In this document: one piece after another, positions 9,391-18,396 of the stretch
How positions within the stretch are numbered: position 1 is the stretch's first letter
Layout of the letters: every line of letters starts with the position of its first letter
NCBI RefSeq assembly: GCF_002159175.1
Contig: NZ_NFGZ01000007.1
Span: forward strand, 1 to 64,000
DNA: 64,000 nt
DNA from: Flavonifractor sp. An92
GTDB lineage: Bacteria; Bacillota; Clostridia; Oscillospirales; Oscillospiraceae
Direction: 5' to 3'
Notes under the pieces: generated by a model
The model's input: the letters and a program-made list of their open reading frames with translations, nothing else
Told to the model about the DNA's origin: nothing
The model's database searches: none
Program-made: the position numbers and the translations under genes

Positions 9391-10416
9391 TTACAGCGTC
9401 TCCCGGGCCACCGCGTGGAACTGGCCCCGGGGGATGCACAGTTTCATTTCGGTCCCCTGCTCCGGCTCGGACACGGCGGTGAGCTCCATGCCCAGCCGTC
9501 GGCACAGCTTCCGGCACAGATACAGGCCCAGCCCGGTGGACCGGCGGGAGAGTCGGCGGCCATTCTGGCCGGTAAAGCCCTTTTCAAAAATGCGGGGCAG
9601 GTCCTCCGGCGGGATGCCCACCCCGTTGTCGGCAACGGTGAGGACCACCGCCTGTTCCTCCTCCCGGCAGCGGAAGGAGAGGACCGGATTTTTCCCGCGG
9701 TATTTGACGGCGTTGGAGATGAGCTGGCCCAGGATGAACTCCAGCCACTTGCCGTCGGTGTACACCGCCGCGTCCCACTCCACCGGCTCCACTCGGAAGC
9801 CGGCAGCGATGAGGGGCCGGGCCTGCCGGCGCAGGGCGGCGCGCACCACCGCGCTGAGGGAGAGCTCCCGCACCAGGTAGTCCTGCTCCGCCGCGCCGCT
9901 GCGGGCGTAGTAGAGGGCCTGCTCCACGTGCTCCTCCAGCCGGAAAAGCTCGTCCTCCAGGGCGTCGGACAGCTCCCCCGGGTGGTTGGCCAGCAGCAGC
10001 CGGGCCGAGGCCATGGGGGTCTTGATCTCATGGACCCAGGTCTCCACGTACTCCCGGTACTCCCGGTTATCCCGCCGGGCGGCGGCCACCTGGTCGGCCC
10101 GGTCCCGGGCTACCCCTTCCAGGGCGCGGCAAAAGAGCTCCCCCTCCCGGAAGGGGGGCTCGGCGAGGTCATTGGGGAGCAGCCAGATCCGCTCGTCGTC
10201 CTCCACGCCCTGGGCCACCTGATCCCAGAAGCTCCGCTTCTCCCCCCAGTCCAGCAGGAGGGGTAGAATAAAGCACAGCAGTAATGCCCCCTCCAGGAAC
10301 ACCACCGCCTGCCACGTCACCCAGAGGGCGCACAGCACCGCTCCGCTCACCGCCAGGGCCAGAACCATGCCCAGCAGCAGCCGCCAGCGGTCCTTCAGAT
10401 ACCGTTTCAGAGACAT
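9391..10416 (-). CDS. Sensor histidine kinase (BceS/GraS-like, intramembrane-sensing)
   Basis: 341 residues. Two membrane helices near residues 13-33 and 38-56 are separated by only a few residues, so there is no extracellular sensor domain. The dimerisation box WVHEIKTPMASA carries His129. The ATPase domain has the N box (ISNAVKYR), DNGVGIPPEDL, and a STGLGLYLC G box. This layout is typical of kinases that sense antimicrobial peptides through a partner membrane protein, usually a BceAB-type transporter. No such transporter is nearby, so the 174-residue membrane protein downstream may be the partner. The gene overlaps the response regulator by 10 bp. Confidence 0.9.
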   Translation of the reverse strand: MSLKRYLKDRWRLLLGMVLALAVSGAVLCALWVTWQAVVFLEGALLLCFILPLLLDWGEKRSFWDQVAQGVEDDERIWLLPNDLAEPPFREGELFCRALEGVARDRADQVAAARRDNREYREYVETWVHEIKTPMASARLLLANHPGELSDALEDELFRLEEHVEQALYYARSGAAEQDYLVRELSLSAVVRAALRRQARPLIAAGFRVEPVEWDAAVYTDGKWLEFILGQLISNAVKYRGKNPVLSFRCREEEQAVVLTVADNGVGIPPEDLPRIFEKGFTGQNGRRLSRRSTGLGLYLCRKLCRRLGMELTAVSEPEQGTEMKLCIPRGQFHAVARETL

Positions 10417-11084
10417 AGCTGATACCCCTGTCCCCGCCGGGTGCGCAGGCAGTCTTTTAAGCCCAGTTCCTCCAGCTTCTTGCGCAGGCGGGTGACGTTG
10501 ACGGTGAGGGTATTGTCATCCACGAAGGCGTCGGACTGCCACAGGGCGTCCATGAGGGCCGAGCGGGACACGATGTCCCCCTCCCCTGTCATCAGGCGCT
10601 GGAGGATGCGGGCCTCGTTGCGGGTGAGGAGAAGGGATCGTCCCTCATACCGGGCCTCCCCCTGCCCCAGGTCCAGCTCCAACCCGCCCCGTCGCAGGCA
10701 GGGGGAGGCGGCGGCCGGGTAGGCCCGCTGGAGGAGCCGGGCCATCCGGGCCAGGAGGATCTGGGGGTGATAGGGCTTGGTGAGGAAGTCGTCCGCCCCC
10801 AACTGCACGCTCAAAAGCTCGTCCAGGGGGTTGTCCCGGCTGGTCACCACCATGATGGGGAGCTGGGGCGAGGAGCGGCGAAGCTCGGCGCAGATCTGCT
10901 GCCCGTCGCAGCCGGGCAGGTTCAGGTCCAGCAGCACCAGATGGGCCCCGGAGGCGAGGATCTGCTCCGCCACCCCCTCGAAACGGTCAGGAGCGGTGCA
11001 GGTGTACCCGCTGCGCTCCAGAAGTGCCGCGAGCTGCACCCGGATGGCGGGCTCATCCTCCACCAGAACGATGTGGAACGACAT
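10407..11084 (-). CDS. OmpR-family response regulator
   Basis: 225 residues. The receiver domain (1-115) has the acidic pocket Glu9/Asp10, phospho-acceptor Asp53 in LLDLNLPG, Thr81 and Lys103 in LTKPY. The C-terminal winged helix (about 130-225) has LLLTRNEARILQRL and TVNVTRLRKKLEELG. Its ATG shares a base with the TGA of the upstream aminotransferase-like gene (TGATG), and it overlaps the kinase gene, showing translational coupling. Targets cannot be told from this window. Confidence 0.93.
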   Translation of the reverse strand: MSFHIVLVEDEPAIRVQLAALLERSGYTCTAPDRFEGVAEQILASGAHLVLLDLNLPGCDGQQICAELRRSSPQLPIMVVTSRDNPLDELLSVQLGADDFLTKPYHPQILLARMARLLQRAYPAAASPCLRRGGLELDLGQGEARYEGRSLLLTRNEARILQRLMTGEGDIVSRSALMDALWQSDAFVDDNTLTVNVTRLRKKLEELGLKDCLRTRRGQGYQLCL

Positions 11085-12244
11085 CAGCCCTGGTCCTTCA
11101 GCAGGGCCTCCACCGCGCCTTGGACGTAGTCCACCTCCTCAAAGGTGGTGAAGGGACCGATGGAGAAGCGCACCGTGCCTTGGGGGAAGGTGCCCAGGGT
11201 CTGGTGGGCAGTGGGGGCGCAGTGGAGCCCGCAGCGGGTGGCGATGCCGTACTCCTGCTCCAGGCGGAAGGCCATCTCGCCGTCGTCGGCGTGGAGGAAG
11301 TGGATGGACACCACGCCGGTATGCATGTCCAGGTTGTCGGTGCCCACCACCCGGATGCCGTCCTCCTCCAGCTCCTTCAGCCGGGCCCAGAGGTGCTTGG
11401 CCACCTGGTGCTCCTTCTCCCGGAGAGAAGCGCCCTCCTTCTCCAGATAGGTGAGGGCGGCGTGGAGGCCGTAGATGCCGGGCAGGTTCAGCGTGCCCGC
11501 CTCGAAGCGGTCGGGGAGGATGTCGGGCATCTCCAGCTCGTGGGAGAAGCTGCCGGTGCCGCCCGCCACCAGCGGGGTGAGCCGGTGGGCCAGCTCGTCG
11601 GTGACCACCATGAGGCCGATGCCCTGGGGGCCCAGCACCGCCTTGTGGCCGGGGAAAGCCAGGCCGTCGATGTGCATGGCCTTCATGTCCACCTCCACCG
11701 CGCCCACGGTCTGGGAGCCGTCCACCAGGAAGGGGATGCCCCGCTGGGCGCACAGCTCGCCCACCGCGCCGATGGGCATAACGGTACCGCAGACGTTGGA
11801 GGCGTGGGTGAGGATGACGGCGGTGGTGTTGGGGGTCAGCTTCTCCTCCACTTTATCCAGGAGCAGCTCACCCTTGTCGTTGCAGGGGAACCAGTCCACC
11901 TCCACCCCCTCCTTCTGGAGCTGGGTGAGGGGGCGCAGGACGCCGTTGTGCTCCATGGGAGAGGTGACCACCCGGTCTCCGGGCTTCAGGAGCCCCTTGA
12001 TGAGGTAGTTCAGCGAGTGGGTGGAGCCGGGGGTGAAGATCACGTTCCGGGCCCCGGGGCCGTTCACCAGACGGTTGACCTGCTCCCGGGTCTCCAGGGC
12101 CAGGGAGGCCGCGTCGTAGGCCGCCTCATAGCCGCCGCGGCCGATGTTGCAGCCCACATTGATGATGTAATCCGCCATTGCCTCCCCCACGCCGGGGGCC
12201 TTGGGGTAGGAAGTGGCGCCGTTGTCCATGTACACCTTTCGCAT
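11084..12244 (-). CDS. Cysteine-desulfurase-like aminotransferase class V protein
   Basis: 386 residues of the PLP-dependent class V fold. The PLP lysine is Lys201 in [13 protein letters not shown], preceded by [12 protein letters not shown] (PLP-ring Asp). A C-terminal [11 protein letters not shown] loop supplies the likely persulfide-carrying Cys, the pattern of the EF2568-type cysteine desulfurase family rather than IscS/NifS. It would release sulfur or selenium from Cys or selenocysteine. No Fe-S scaffold gene adjoins it. Its operon partners are a stalk-domain protein upstream and a two-component system downstream. RBS GGAGAGAG precedes the ATG. Confidence 0.87.
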   Translation of the reverse strand: MRKVYMDNGATSYPKAPGVGEAMADYIINVGCNIGRGGYEAAYDAASLALETREQVNRLVNGPGARNVIFTPGSTHSLNYLIKGLLKPGDRVVTSPMEHNGVLRPLTQLQKEGVEVDWFPCNDKGELLLDKVEEKLTPNTTAVILTHASNVCGTVMPIGAVGELCAQRGIPFLVDGSQTVGAVEVDMKAMHIDGLAFPGHKAVLGPQGIGLMVVTDELAHRLTPLVAGGTGSFSHELEMPDILPDRFEAGTLNLPGIYGLHAALTYLEKEGASLREKEHQVAKHLWARLKELEEDGIRVVGTDNLDMHTGVVSIHFLHADDGEMAFRLEQEYGIATRCGLHCAPTAHQTLGTFPQGTVRFSIGPFTTFEEVDYVQGAVEALLKDQG

Positions 12245-12270
12245 TTCGCTCTCTCCTCACTGTATGTTGT

Positions 12271-13458
12271 TTAAGACAGGTCGCTTTCCAGGACTGCGGC
12301 CAGGGTATGTTTCTCATTCAAAAGGCGGGAGATCAGCCGCCCCACGCTGTTGCCGGTGGCGGCGCTGTCATCCAGGTCCACCCGGGCGCTGGTGCGCTGC
12401 CGACCCACCTGGTTGAGGATGGACGCGATGGGCAGCTCTCCGCTGCCGGAGCGGCCGTCCACCTCTCCTTCCCAAAGCCGCCAGCCCGCCTGGCGCAGGG
12501 TCTCCAAGGTCTCGTCGGTCCCGTTCTCCACGCAGGCGATGTGGGTCTGGGTCCAGGCCAGGCGCGCCAGAAGGGCGTTGCCCGCCTCCAGCTCCTCCAG
12601 GGCGTCCTGGGCGTCGGAGCCGTCCACCAGGAGGCCCACGGTATGGCCCTCCGCCAGCGCCTGGAGCACCAGGTCGGCCCGCGCCTCCAGCTCCGCCGGT
12701 CGGAAGAGCACCAGGGCCTGGACGCCCCGCCCGCTCAGGGTCTCCAGAATGTCCGCGCCCGCCTCACCGGTGGTGCAGGACACCGCCAGACGCACCGTCT
12801 TGCCCTCCTCCGGCTCCGTGACCGGCTGGGTCGCGGTGGCCGTGGGCGTGGGCGTGACCGGCGGGCGTGGGGTGGTAATGCTGGGCGTGGCGCTGGGGGT
12901 CAGGCTGAGAATGTACTTGTTGTACCGGTTCTGCATGAATGAGGCCGACGACTGCTGGAATTTCACGTCGTTGAGCACCGCGTTCTGGTTCTTGATGCGG
13001 ATGAGCACCCCCGCCGTCCGGGTGGGGATGTAGCTGTACTGAAGGCCGAAGAACTGGCACACACTATAAGCCGGGACATACACCTTGTTGTTGCGCATGA
13101 CGGCCGACATGTTCTGGGGCTCCTCGTTCTGGTCGATGCAGGTCCCCTGGGTCAGGTTGAAGCACAGCAGGCCGTTGAGGGTAAAGAGGGTCAGGGTGTG
13201 TTCCCCGTTGTCCCAGTTCTCCGTGTAGGACACCCCCAGGTCCACGCCGGTGGCATAGCGGTCAAAGGTGGAGTAGGGCACATAGATGGTCCCCCTCACC
13301 GAGACGGGCATGTTGGAGGTCACCAGGGCGTCCTCATCCATAAACGTATCGTTGAGGGCCAGCTGGTACACCGTGGGCTCGCTGGCGTCGGCCAGCGGGA
13401 TCACAAGCACCAGCAGCACGGCGGCCAGCAGACAGGCCGCCCAGGTACGGCGTCTCAC
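12271..13458 (-). CDS. Secreted stalk-domain protein with a degenerate NodB-like C-terminal domain
   Basis: 395 residues from a GTG preceded by GGGAGG. A signal peptide (RRRTWAACLLAAVLLVLVI) is followed by two copper-amine-oxidase-N-like stalk repeats (about 45-165: VRGTIYVPYSTF and MRNNKVYVPAYSVCQFFGL). These are surface modules seen in many Firmicutes wall proteins. A Thr/Pro linker leads to a domain that tracks a polysaccharide deacetylase (LETLSGRGVQALVLF, ALAEGHTVGLLVDG). The metal-binding Asp-Asp and His positions appear as Thr-Thr and Leu/Val, so it is probably catalytically dead. It begins a probable five-gene operon with the desulfurase and the two-component system. Confidence 0.72.
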   Translation of the reverse strand: MRRRTWAACLLAAVLLVLVIPLADASEPTVYQLALNDTFMDEDALVTSNMPVSVRGTIYVPYSTFDRYATGVDLGVSYTENWDNGEHTLTLFTLNGLLCFNLTQGTCIDQNEEPQNMSAVMRNNKVYVPAYSVCQFFGLQYSYIPTRTAGVLIRIKNQNAVLNDVKFQQSSASFMQNRYNKYILSLTPSATPSITTPRPPVTPTPTATATQPVTEPEEGKTVRLAVSCTTGEAGADILETLSGRGVQALVLFRPAELEARADLVLQALAEGHTVGLLVDGSDAQDALEELEAGNALLARLAWTQTHIACVENGTDETLETLRQAGWRLWEGEVDGRSGSGELPIASILNQVGRQRTSARVDLDDSAATGNSVGRLISRLLNEKHTLAAVLESDLS

Positions 13459-13523
13459 GGCGTTTCCTCCCGTTCCTGCGAAAGATCCGGCCCCGCCGCA
13501 TGGGGGCAAGGCGGTCAGGTCCT

Positions 13524-13552
13524 ATTATAACATGGCGCGAAAAAGAGGTAAA
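13524..13552 (-). promoter_or_regulatory. Promoter of the stalk-protein/two-component operon
   Basis: TTTACC (13552-13547), 17-bp spacer, TATAAT (13529-13524), about 65 bases before the GTG start. Confidence 0.6.
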
Positions 13553-13555
13553 GCA

Positions 13556-13586
13556 AAAACCGCCCCGGTGGAAACGGGGCGGTTTT
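13556..13586 (-). terminator. Terminator after the PBP gene
   Basis: Inverted repeat AAAACCGCCCCG/CGGGGCGGTTTT just past the PBP stop codon, with a T-run on the minus strand. It separates the FtsW-PBP unit from the following operon. Confidence 0.75.
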
Positions 13587-13590
13587 CCAA

Positions 13591-14964
13591 TCAATAGCCG
13601 TTGACCAGAGCGTCCAGCACCTTGGCGGCCACCGTTCCGGCCACGTCGGCGCCGCTGCCGCCCTCCTCCACCAGGACGATGAAGGCGTAGGGGGCGTCCT
13701 CATTGCGGAGGAACCCGGCAAACCAGGCGTTGGGGGCCTTGCCCCCGCCCACCTCGCCGGTGCCCGACTTGGCACAGATGTCCATGTTGGGGAAGCGGCT
13801 GGCGCCGTAGGTCTCCGCCACGTTGTTGGCCATCATCTGGGCCAGGGTGGAGGCGGTGGTGCTGTCGATGAGGGTATCGGTGCGGTGGGTGAGCTGGAGC
13901 GAGGCGGGCAGCCCGCTGGAGCTCTCGGTCTTGAGGATGATGCGGGGCACCGCGGCCTTGCCGCCGTTTGCCACCGCGCCCATCCACACCATCATGGCGC
14001 AGGGGTTGACCAGGTCGTTGCCCTGACCCACGCCGGCCCAGCCCAGGTCGTTTTCCGTGGCGCCGGTGACGTCAAAGGACCCGGCCGCCGACTTGAGGCC
14101 GCTGACATTGTAGCGGCTGGTAAGCCCCGCCTTCTCCACATAGGAGCTCAGGGTCTCACCCCCCAGCTCCACCGCCAGCTGGCCGAACACGCCGTTGCAG
14201 GAGTTGGCGAACGCACCATAAATGTCCATCTCGCCGTGGGCGTGGGGACAGGTGATGACGCCGTCTCCCACCTGGGTGGAGCCGGTGCAGGTGAAGGTGC
14301 GGCTGAAGAGGTCGGGCAGGTTCTCAATGGCGGCGGTGAGGGTGATGGTCTTGAAGATGGACCCGGGCACAAAGGTGCCGGAGAGGAAACGGTTGAGGTA
14401 CACGCCGTCGTACCGCTCGTCCCCGTCCTCGATGACCGGCGGGTCCAGAGGGTCGTAGGTGGGCGAGGAGACCATGCACAGGATCTCCCCCGTCTCGTAG
14501 TTGTACACCCCCACCGCGCCCTTTTTGCCCCCCAGGGCCTCATAGGCGATGTAGTTGAGGCGGGCGTCCAGGGTGAGGTAGAGGTCGTTTCCGGTGCCGG
14601 TGAGGCTGTACGCCCCGGTGATGAGGTTGTAGCCCGAGAGCTGGTCGGCGAAGGCCACCAGCGCGCCGGTGCCGATCTTGCCCTGGGCGTCGCCCACCGC
14701 GTGGAGGGTGGCCTTGCGCACCGTGGCGTTGTCGTAGTAGCAGCGGTTGCCGTTCTCATCCGGCCAGGACAGCAGGTCCCCGTCCCGGTCCAGGATGCGC
14801 CCCACCGCCAGCTGGCCCTGGCTGTTGTAGAGGTGCCGGTTGGCGGCAAAGGAGGCCCACTTGCCCCCGAAGCGCAGGTACTGGATCACATAGATCCCCA
14901 GTCCCAGCAGCATGGCCGCCACCAGAAAGAGGCACACCACCGCTCGTTTTTCGATTTTCCGCAT
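13591..14964 (-). CDS. Class B penicillin-binding protein (PbpA-like transpeptidase)
   Basis: 457 residues: one N-terminal membrane anchor (residues 8-28), a short linker domain, then a transpeptidase domain. All three active-site motifs are present: nucleophile Ser202 in SIFK, Ser255 in SCN, and KSGTG at 399-403. It cross-links peptidoglycan outside the membrane. At this length it resembles the short PbpA class that pairs with a RodA/FtsW glycosyltransferase, and the gene just upstream encodes such a partner (10-bp gap). A role in elongation, division or sporulation cannot be decided from sequence. Confidence 0.92.
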   Translation of the reverse strand: MRKIEKRAVVCLFLVAAMLLGLGIYVIQYLRFGGKWASFAANRHLYNSQGQLAVGRILDRDGDLLSWPDENGNRCYYDNATVRKATLHAVGDAQGKIGTGALVAFADQLSGYNLITGAYSLTGTGNDLYLTLDARLNYIAYEALGGKKGAVGVYNYETGEILCMVSSPTYDPLDPPVIEDGDERYDGVYLNRFLSGTFVPGSIFKTITLTAAIENLPDLFSRTFTCTGSTQVGDGVITCPHAHGEMDIYGAFANSCNGVFGQLAVELGGETLSSYVEKAGLTSRYNVSGLKSAAGSFDVTGATENDLGWAGVGQGNDLVNPCAMMVWMGAVANGGKAAVPRIILKTESSSGLPASLQLTHRTDTLIDSTTASTLAQMMANNVAETYGASRFPNMDICAKSGTGEVGGGKAPNAWFAGFLRNEDAPYAFIVLVEEGGSGADVAGTVAAKVLDALVNGY

Positions 14965-14974
14965 GGTTTCCTCC

Positions 14975-16798
14975 TTATTCGGTCCACTCGTCCCCGTCCA
15001 GGTCGGTCAGGGGCGCGCCCTCCTCCGTGCGGCGGGAGAGGGGGTCGTTCTGCCGCTCCCGCCGTTTATCCGGCAGGCGGATGGCGAAGCTGGCGTTCTG
15101 CCGGGTGTCGGTGGCCTTCAAAAAGGCCAGCAGCCCCCAGGACCCCAGCATGGACGAGCCGCCGTTGGAGACAAAGGGGAAGGTGACGCCGGTCAGGGGC
15201 AGAATATCCATGGCGCCCAGCACGTTGAGGGCGGTCTGGAACACCATCATGGACGTGGCGGCGCAGGCGGCGATGAGGTAGAAGCTGGACCGGCTGGCCC
15301 GGCAGGCCCGCACAGCGAACACCGCCAGCGTGACGATGCAGCACACCGCCAGGATGCCGATGATCAGGCCCCACTCCTCACAGAGCATGCCGAACACCAG
15401 GTCGGTATCGGCGGCGGCCACGTTGTGGAGCCAGCCCTCTCCAGCTCCCACGCCCACCAGGCCGCCGGAGGCGGCGGCGGACATGCACCGAGTCTGCTGG
15501 AAGCCGGTGTTGGAGGCGTCCTCCCACACATGGCCCCAGGTGGCGAAGCGCCGGAGGATGTAGGGCTTCATGCTGAAGAGGACGAAGGCCCCGAACACCG
15601 CTCCGCCGCAGATGAGGGACAGGGTGGCCCAGTCTCCCGAGCGGAGGTAGGCGATGACCAGGAAGGTGACGAAGAAGATGGCGGCGGTGCCGAAGTCGCT
15701 CATCAGGGCGAGGCACCCCATGGATACGCCGGTGAGCACGATAAAGAGGCCCAGGTTCCGCTTGCGGAAGAGCCGCTCCAGACTGGCCGAGCCGGCGAAG
15801 ATGTAGCAGATCTTGGCGATCTCCGAGGGCTGGAAGGAGATGCCCCCGATGCTGATCCAGTTGGCCGCGCCATACTTGATGTTGCCGATGACCAGCGTGA
15901 TGCCCAGCAGCACGATGGCCGCCCCGGCCATGAGCCAGCGGATCTTTCGGGCCCGCTCCAGGTCCCGGAGGAACACCCCCAGCACCAGGAAGAGCACCAA
16001 ACCCAGCACCATGGCCACGAGCTGTTTGAAGAGGGCCTGGGGCGCGGAAGAGGCGGTCACCGCTAACGAGAGGGTGCAGAGGAAAAAGGCGATGAGCTCC
16101 ATCTCAAAGCCCACCCGGCGCAGGCAGCGCAGCAGGAGGAAGTAGACCCACATCACGCCCGTGAGGCACCAGAAGGAGAGGGGCAGAAAGACGTCTGCCT
16201 CGCCCTCGGCGGCCACCACCAGCTGCATGGCGGTGAGGAGCTGGAAGGCGGTCAGCAGGATCAACGGTCCCCAGGGGGAGGCGGGGCGCTCCAGCACCCG
16301 GCGGCGCTTGCGGCGGTCCTCCTGCTCCTCGGCGGACACCGGGAGAAGCACCGTCTCCACGCCGCCCAGGCTCACCACGTCGCCGAAAAAGACGCTGGCG
16401 CTCCCCTCCACTTCCCGTCCGTTGACCAGAACGCCCCCCTTGGAGCCCAGGTCATGGACGGTCCAGCTGTCGTCGTCCCCCCGGATGAGGGCGGCGTGCT
16501 GGCGGGAGACTACGGGGTAATTGAGTACCACATCACAGGAATTGCCCCGCCCCAGGATGTTCTCCCAGTGGGTCAGGGGCTCGCTGGCCCCGTTGGGGAG
16601 GGTGAGATAGGCCCACACCTCGGGCAAATGCTTTACCCGCCACATCGAGCGGATGGCCCCGGCCAGGATGGCGATGGCCAGCAGCGGGAAGAGAAAGCGC
16701 ACGATGGTCGTATACCAGGCCGCGATCTGCGGATATTCGGCCGGAAAGGACAAAAAAGCCTCCAAAGGCGCGCTGAGAAACATGGGAAGCGATTCCAC
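14975..16798 (-). CDS. FHA domain-FtsW/RodA/SpoVE fusion (SEDS glycosyltransferase)
   Basis: 607 residues from a GTG preceded by AGGAGG; the open frame continues far upstream but only as antisense of ypeB. A membrane helix (about 31-50) is followed by a forkhead-associated domain (about 77-150) with core residues in ILGRGNSCDVVLNYPVVSRQHA and LGSKGGVLVNG, which bind phospho-Thr peptides. About ten further membrane segments follow, with SEDS motifs (ANWISIGGISFQPSEIAK, SDFGTA, LPLTGVTFPFVSNGGSS). SEDS proteins polymerise lipid II together with a class B PBP. Fusion to FHA implies control by a Ser/Thr kinase, recalling the actinobacterial fhaB-rodA-pbpA-pknAB locus, but no kinase is in this window. 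Confidence 0.9.
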   Translation of the reverse strand: MESLPMFLSAPLEAFLSFPAEYPQIAAWYTTIVRFLFPLLAIAILAGAIRSMWRVKHLPEVWAYLTLPNGASEPLTHWENILGRGNSCDVVLNYPVVSRQHAALIRGDDDSWTVHDLGSKGGVLVNGREVEGSASVFFGDVVSLGGVETVLLPVSAEEQEDRRKRRRVLERPASPWGPLILLTAFQLLTAMQLVVAAEGEADVFLPLSFWCLTGVMWVYFLLLRCLRRVGFEMELIAFFLCTLSLAVTASSAPQALFKQLVAMVLGLVLFLVLGVFLRDLERARKIRWLMAGAAIVLLGITLVIGNIKYGAANWISIGGISFQPSEIAKICYIFAGSASLERLFRKRNLGLFIVLTGVSMGCLALMSDFGTAAIFFVTFLVIAYLRSGDWATLSLICGGAVFGAFVLFSMKPYILRRFATWGHVWEDASNTGFQQTRCMSAAASGGLVGVGAGEGWLHNVAAADTDLVFGMLCEEWGLIIGILAVCCIVTLAVFAVRACRASRSSFYLIAACAATSMMVFQTALNVLGAMDILPLTGVTFPFVSNGGSSMLGSWGLLAFLKATDTRQNASFAIRLPDKRRERQNDPLSRRTEEGAPLTDLDGDEWTE

Positions 16799-16820
16799 GG
16801 CATCCCCTCCTTTCCCACTC

Positions 16821-16848
16821 AGTATAACACAGATTCCCGTCGGCGCAA
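16821..16848 (-). promoter_or_regulatory. Promoter of the FHA-FtsW/PBP operon
   Basis: TTGCGC (16848-16843), 16-bp spacer, TATACT (16826-16821). Confidence 0.5.
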
Positions 16849-16966
16849 GTGCGCCTTGCCGGTGCGGCCACGCTTGAGCCGGTAAAAATTGCATGGAACC
16901 GCGGCGTTTGAAGGGCCACGGCTCCGGACAAGCTAGGGTTACTTTTTGAGCAAAGGGGCGCAGAAC

Positions 16967-18331
16967 ATGAATCACCGTCCACTCAGCCGCCGCCAGATCC
17001 GGGCGGTCACCTTCCTGGCCGCGGGGGGCGTGGTCCTGGGGGGCTATGCCCTCCAGGGGCAGCTCCGGGCCGCCGCCAGCGAGGCCCTGCTGGCCCAGCA
17101 CTATGAGTACGCCTTCTCCGAGCTCGCCACCGCCGTGGACGAGCTGGACACCACCCTGCAAAAGAGCCTGTATGCCACCTCCACCAGCCTCTTCTCCACC
17201 CTGTGTTCCCAGGTCTTTCAGGAGGCCCTGTCCGCCCAGACCGCCCTGGGAGCCCTCCCCTACGGCAACATAGAGCTGGAACAGACCGCCGCCTTTCTGG
17301 CCAAGACCGGAGATTACGCTCTGTCCCTGTCCCGGAGCGGGGAATCCGAGCTGACGGAAGAACAGCGGGAGAGCTTTACCGCCCTCTCGGAGCGTGCCAG
17401 CGCCCTCTCCGCCGCCCTGGACTCCCTCCAGAGCGACCTGTATGCCGGTACCGCCACGCTGGAGAACCTGGAGGCCGTGGAGGAGCGGCTGTCCCGGGCG
17501 GTGGAGGACGGCGGCGACGTGCTGGCCGGGTCGTCCTATCAGGACATCGAGGAGGGCTGCTCGGACCTGCCCACCCTCATCTACGACGGCCCCTTCTCCG
17601 ACCACCTGGTCAACGCCTCCCCCAAGTGCCTGGAGGGGTTGACAGAGGTGACCCGGGATGAGGCCCGGGCAAAGGCCGCCGCCTTTTTTGACCTCTCCCC
17701 CACCCTCTTCACCCCCGCCGCCGAGAGCTCCGGCGCCCTCCCCACCTACGGCTTCTCCGCCGTGGCCGATGGAGGCGAGCTGTGGGTGGAGGTGACCAAG
17801 ACCGGCGGTCAGGTCCTGCAGGTCCTCAACTCCCGCTCGGTGGGTCCGGCCCAGCTGAGCCACGAGGAGGGCGTCGCCAAGGCCGTCGCCCTTCTGGAGC
17901 GGCTGGGCATCCCCGGCATGGAGGCCACTTACTCCATGGAACAGGGCGGGCGGCTCACCGTCAATTTCGCCTACACCCAGGACGGCGTGCGGTGCTACCC
18001 CGACCTCATCAAGGTGACCATCGCGCTGGACAACGGCGCGGTGGTGGGGTATGAGGCCCACAACTACCTGATGAACCACACCGCCCGGACGCTGACCGCC
18101 CCCGCCGTCTCCGCCGAGACGGCCCAGGGCAAGGTGGGCGGGGAGCTCACCATCCTCTCCCACCGTCTGGCCCTCACCCCCACCGCCGGAAAGGGCGAGG
18201 TGCTCTGCCACGAGTTCCAGTGTGAGGACGCCGAGGGGCGGCACTGCCTCATCTACGTCAACGCCCAGACCGGAGAACAGGAGCAGATCCTGCTGCTCCT
18301 CGAGGACGAGAGCGGCACCCTGGTGCAGTGA
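16967..18331 (+). CDS. ypeB: Germination protein YpeB
   Basis: 454 residues from the ATG after AAAGGGG. A single N-terminal membrane helix (about 10-30) anchors an elongated helical region (35-190), followed by PepSY-like repeats in the C-terminal half (LSHEEGVAKAVALLERLGI, VEVTKTGGQVLQVLN). In Bacillus, YpeB lies in the spore inner membrane or cortex and is needed for stable localisation of the cortex-lytic enzyme SleB. Here no sleB adjoins it; the neighbours are the divergent FHA-FtsW/PBP genes. I did not see a clear forespore sigma promoter upstream. Confidence 0.85.
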   Translation: MNHRPLSRRQIRAVTFLAAGGVVLGGYALQGQLRAAASEALLAQHYEYAFSELATAVDELDTTLQKSLYATSTSLFSTLCSQVFQEALSAQTALGALPYGNIELEQTAAFLAKTGDYALSLSRSGESELTEEQRESFTALSERASALSAALDSLQSDLYAGTATLENLEAVEERLSRAVEDGGDVLAGSSYQDIEEGCSDLPTLIYDGPFSDHLVNASPKCLEGLTEVTRDEARAKAAAFFDLSPTLFTPAAESSGALPTYGFSAVADGGELWVEVTKTGGQVLQVLNSRSVGPAQLSHEEGVAKAVALLERLGIPGMEATYSMEQGGRLTVNFAYTQDGVRCYPDLIKVTIALDNGAVVGYEAHNYLMNHTARTLTAPAVSAETAQGKVGGELTILSHRLALTPTAGKGEVLCHEFQCEDAEGRHCLIYVNAQTGEQEQILLLLEDESGTLVQ

Positions 18332-18344
18332 ATGAAAACGCAAA

Positions 18345-18374
18345 GCGGGCCCGCGCCGATTGGCGCGGGCCCGC
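18345..18374. terminator. Strong GC hairpin between ypeB and the symporter gene
   Basis: GCGGGCCCGCGCC/GGCGCGGGCCCGC with a five-base loop between converging genes. The T-rich stretch is better on the minus strand (after the symporter). Confidence 0.65.
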
Positions 18375-18396
18375 AATGTGTTGCAGGGATGTTTGC

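Noticed and set aside
12835-12900. Repetitive-looking GTGGGCGTGG stretch as a possible DNA repeat or CRISPR-like array
   Set aside because: It is the Thr/Pro-rich linker of the stalk protein in the coding frame; units are irregular and there are no spacers.
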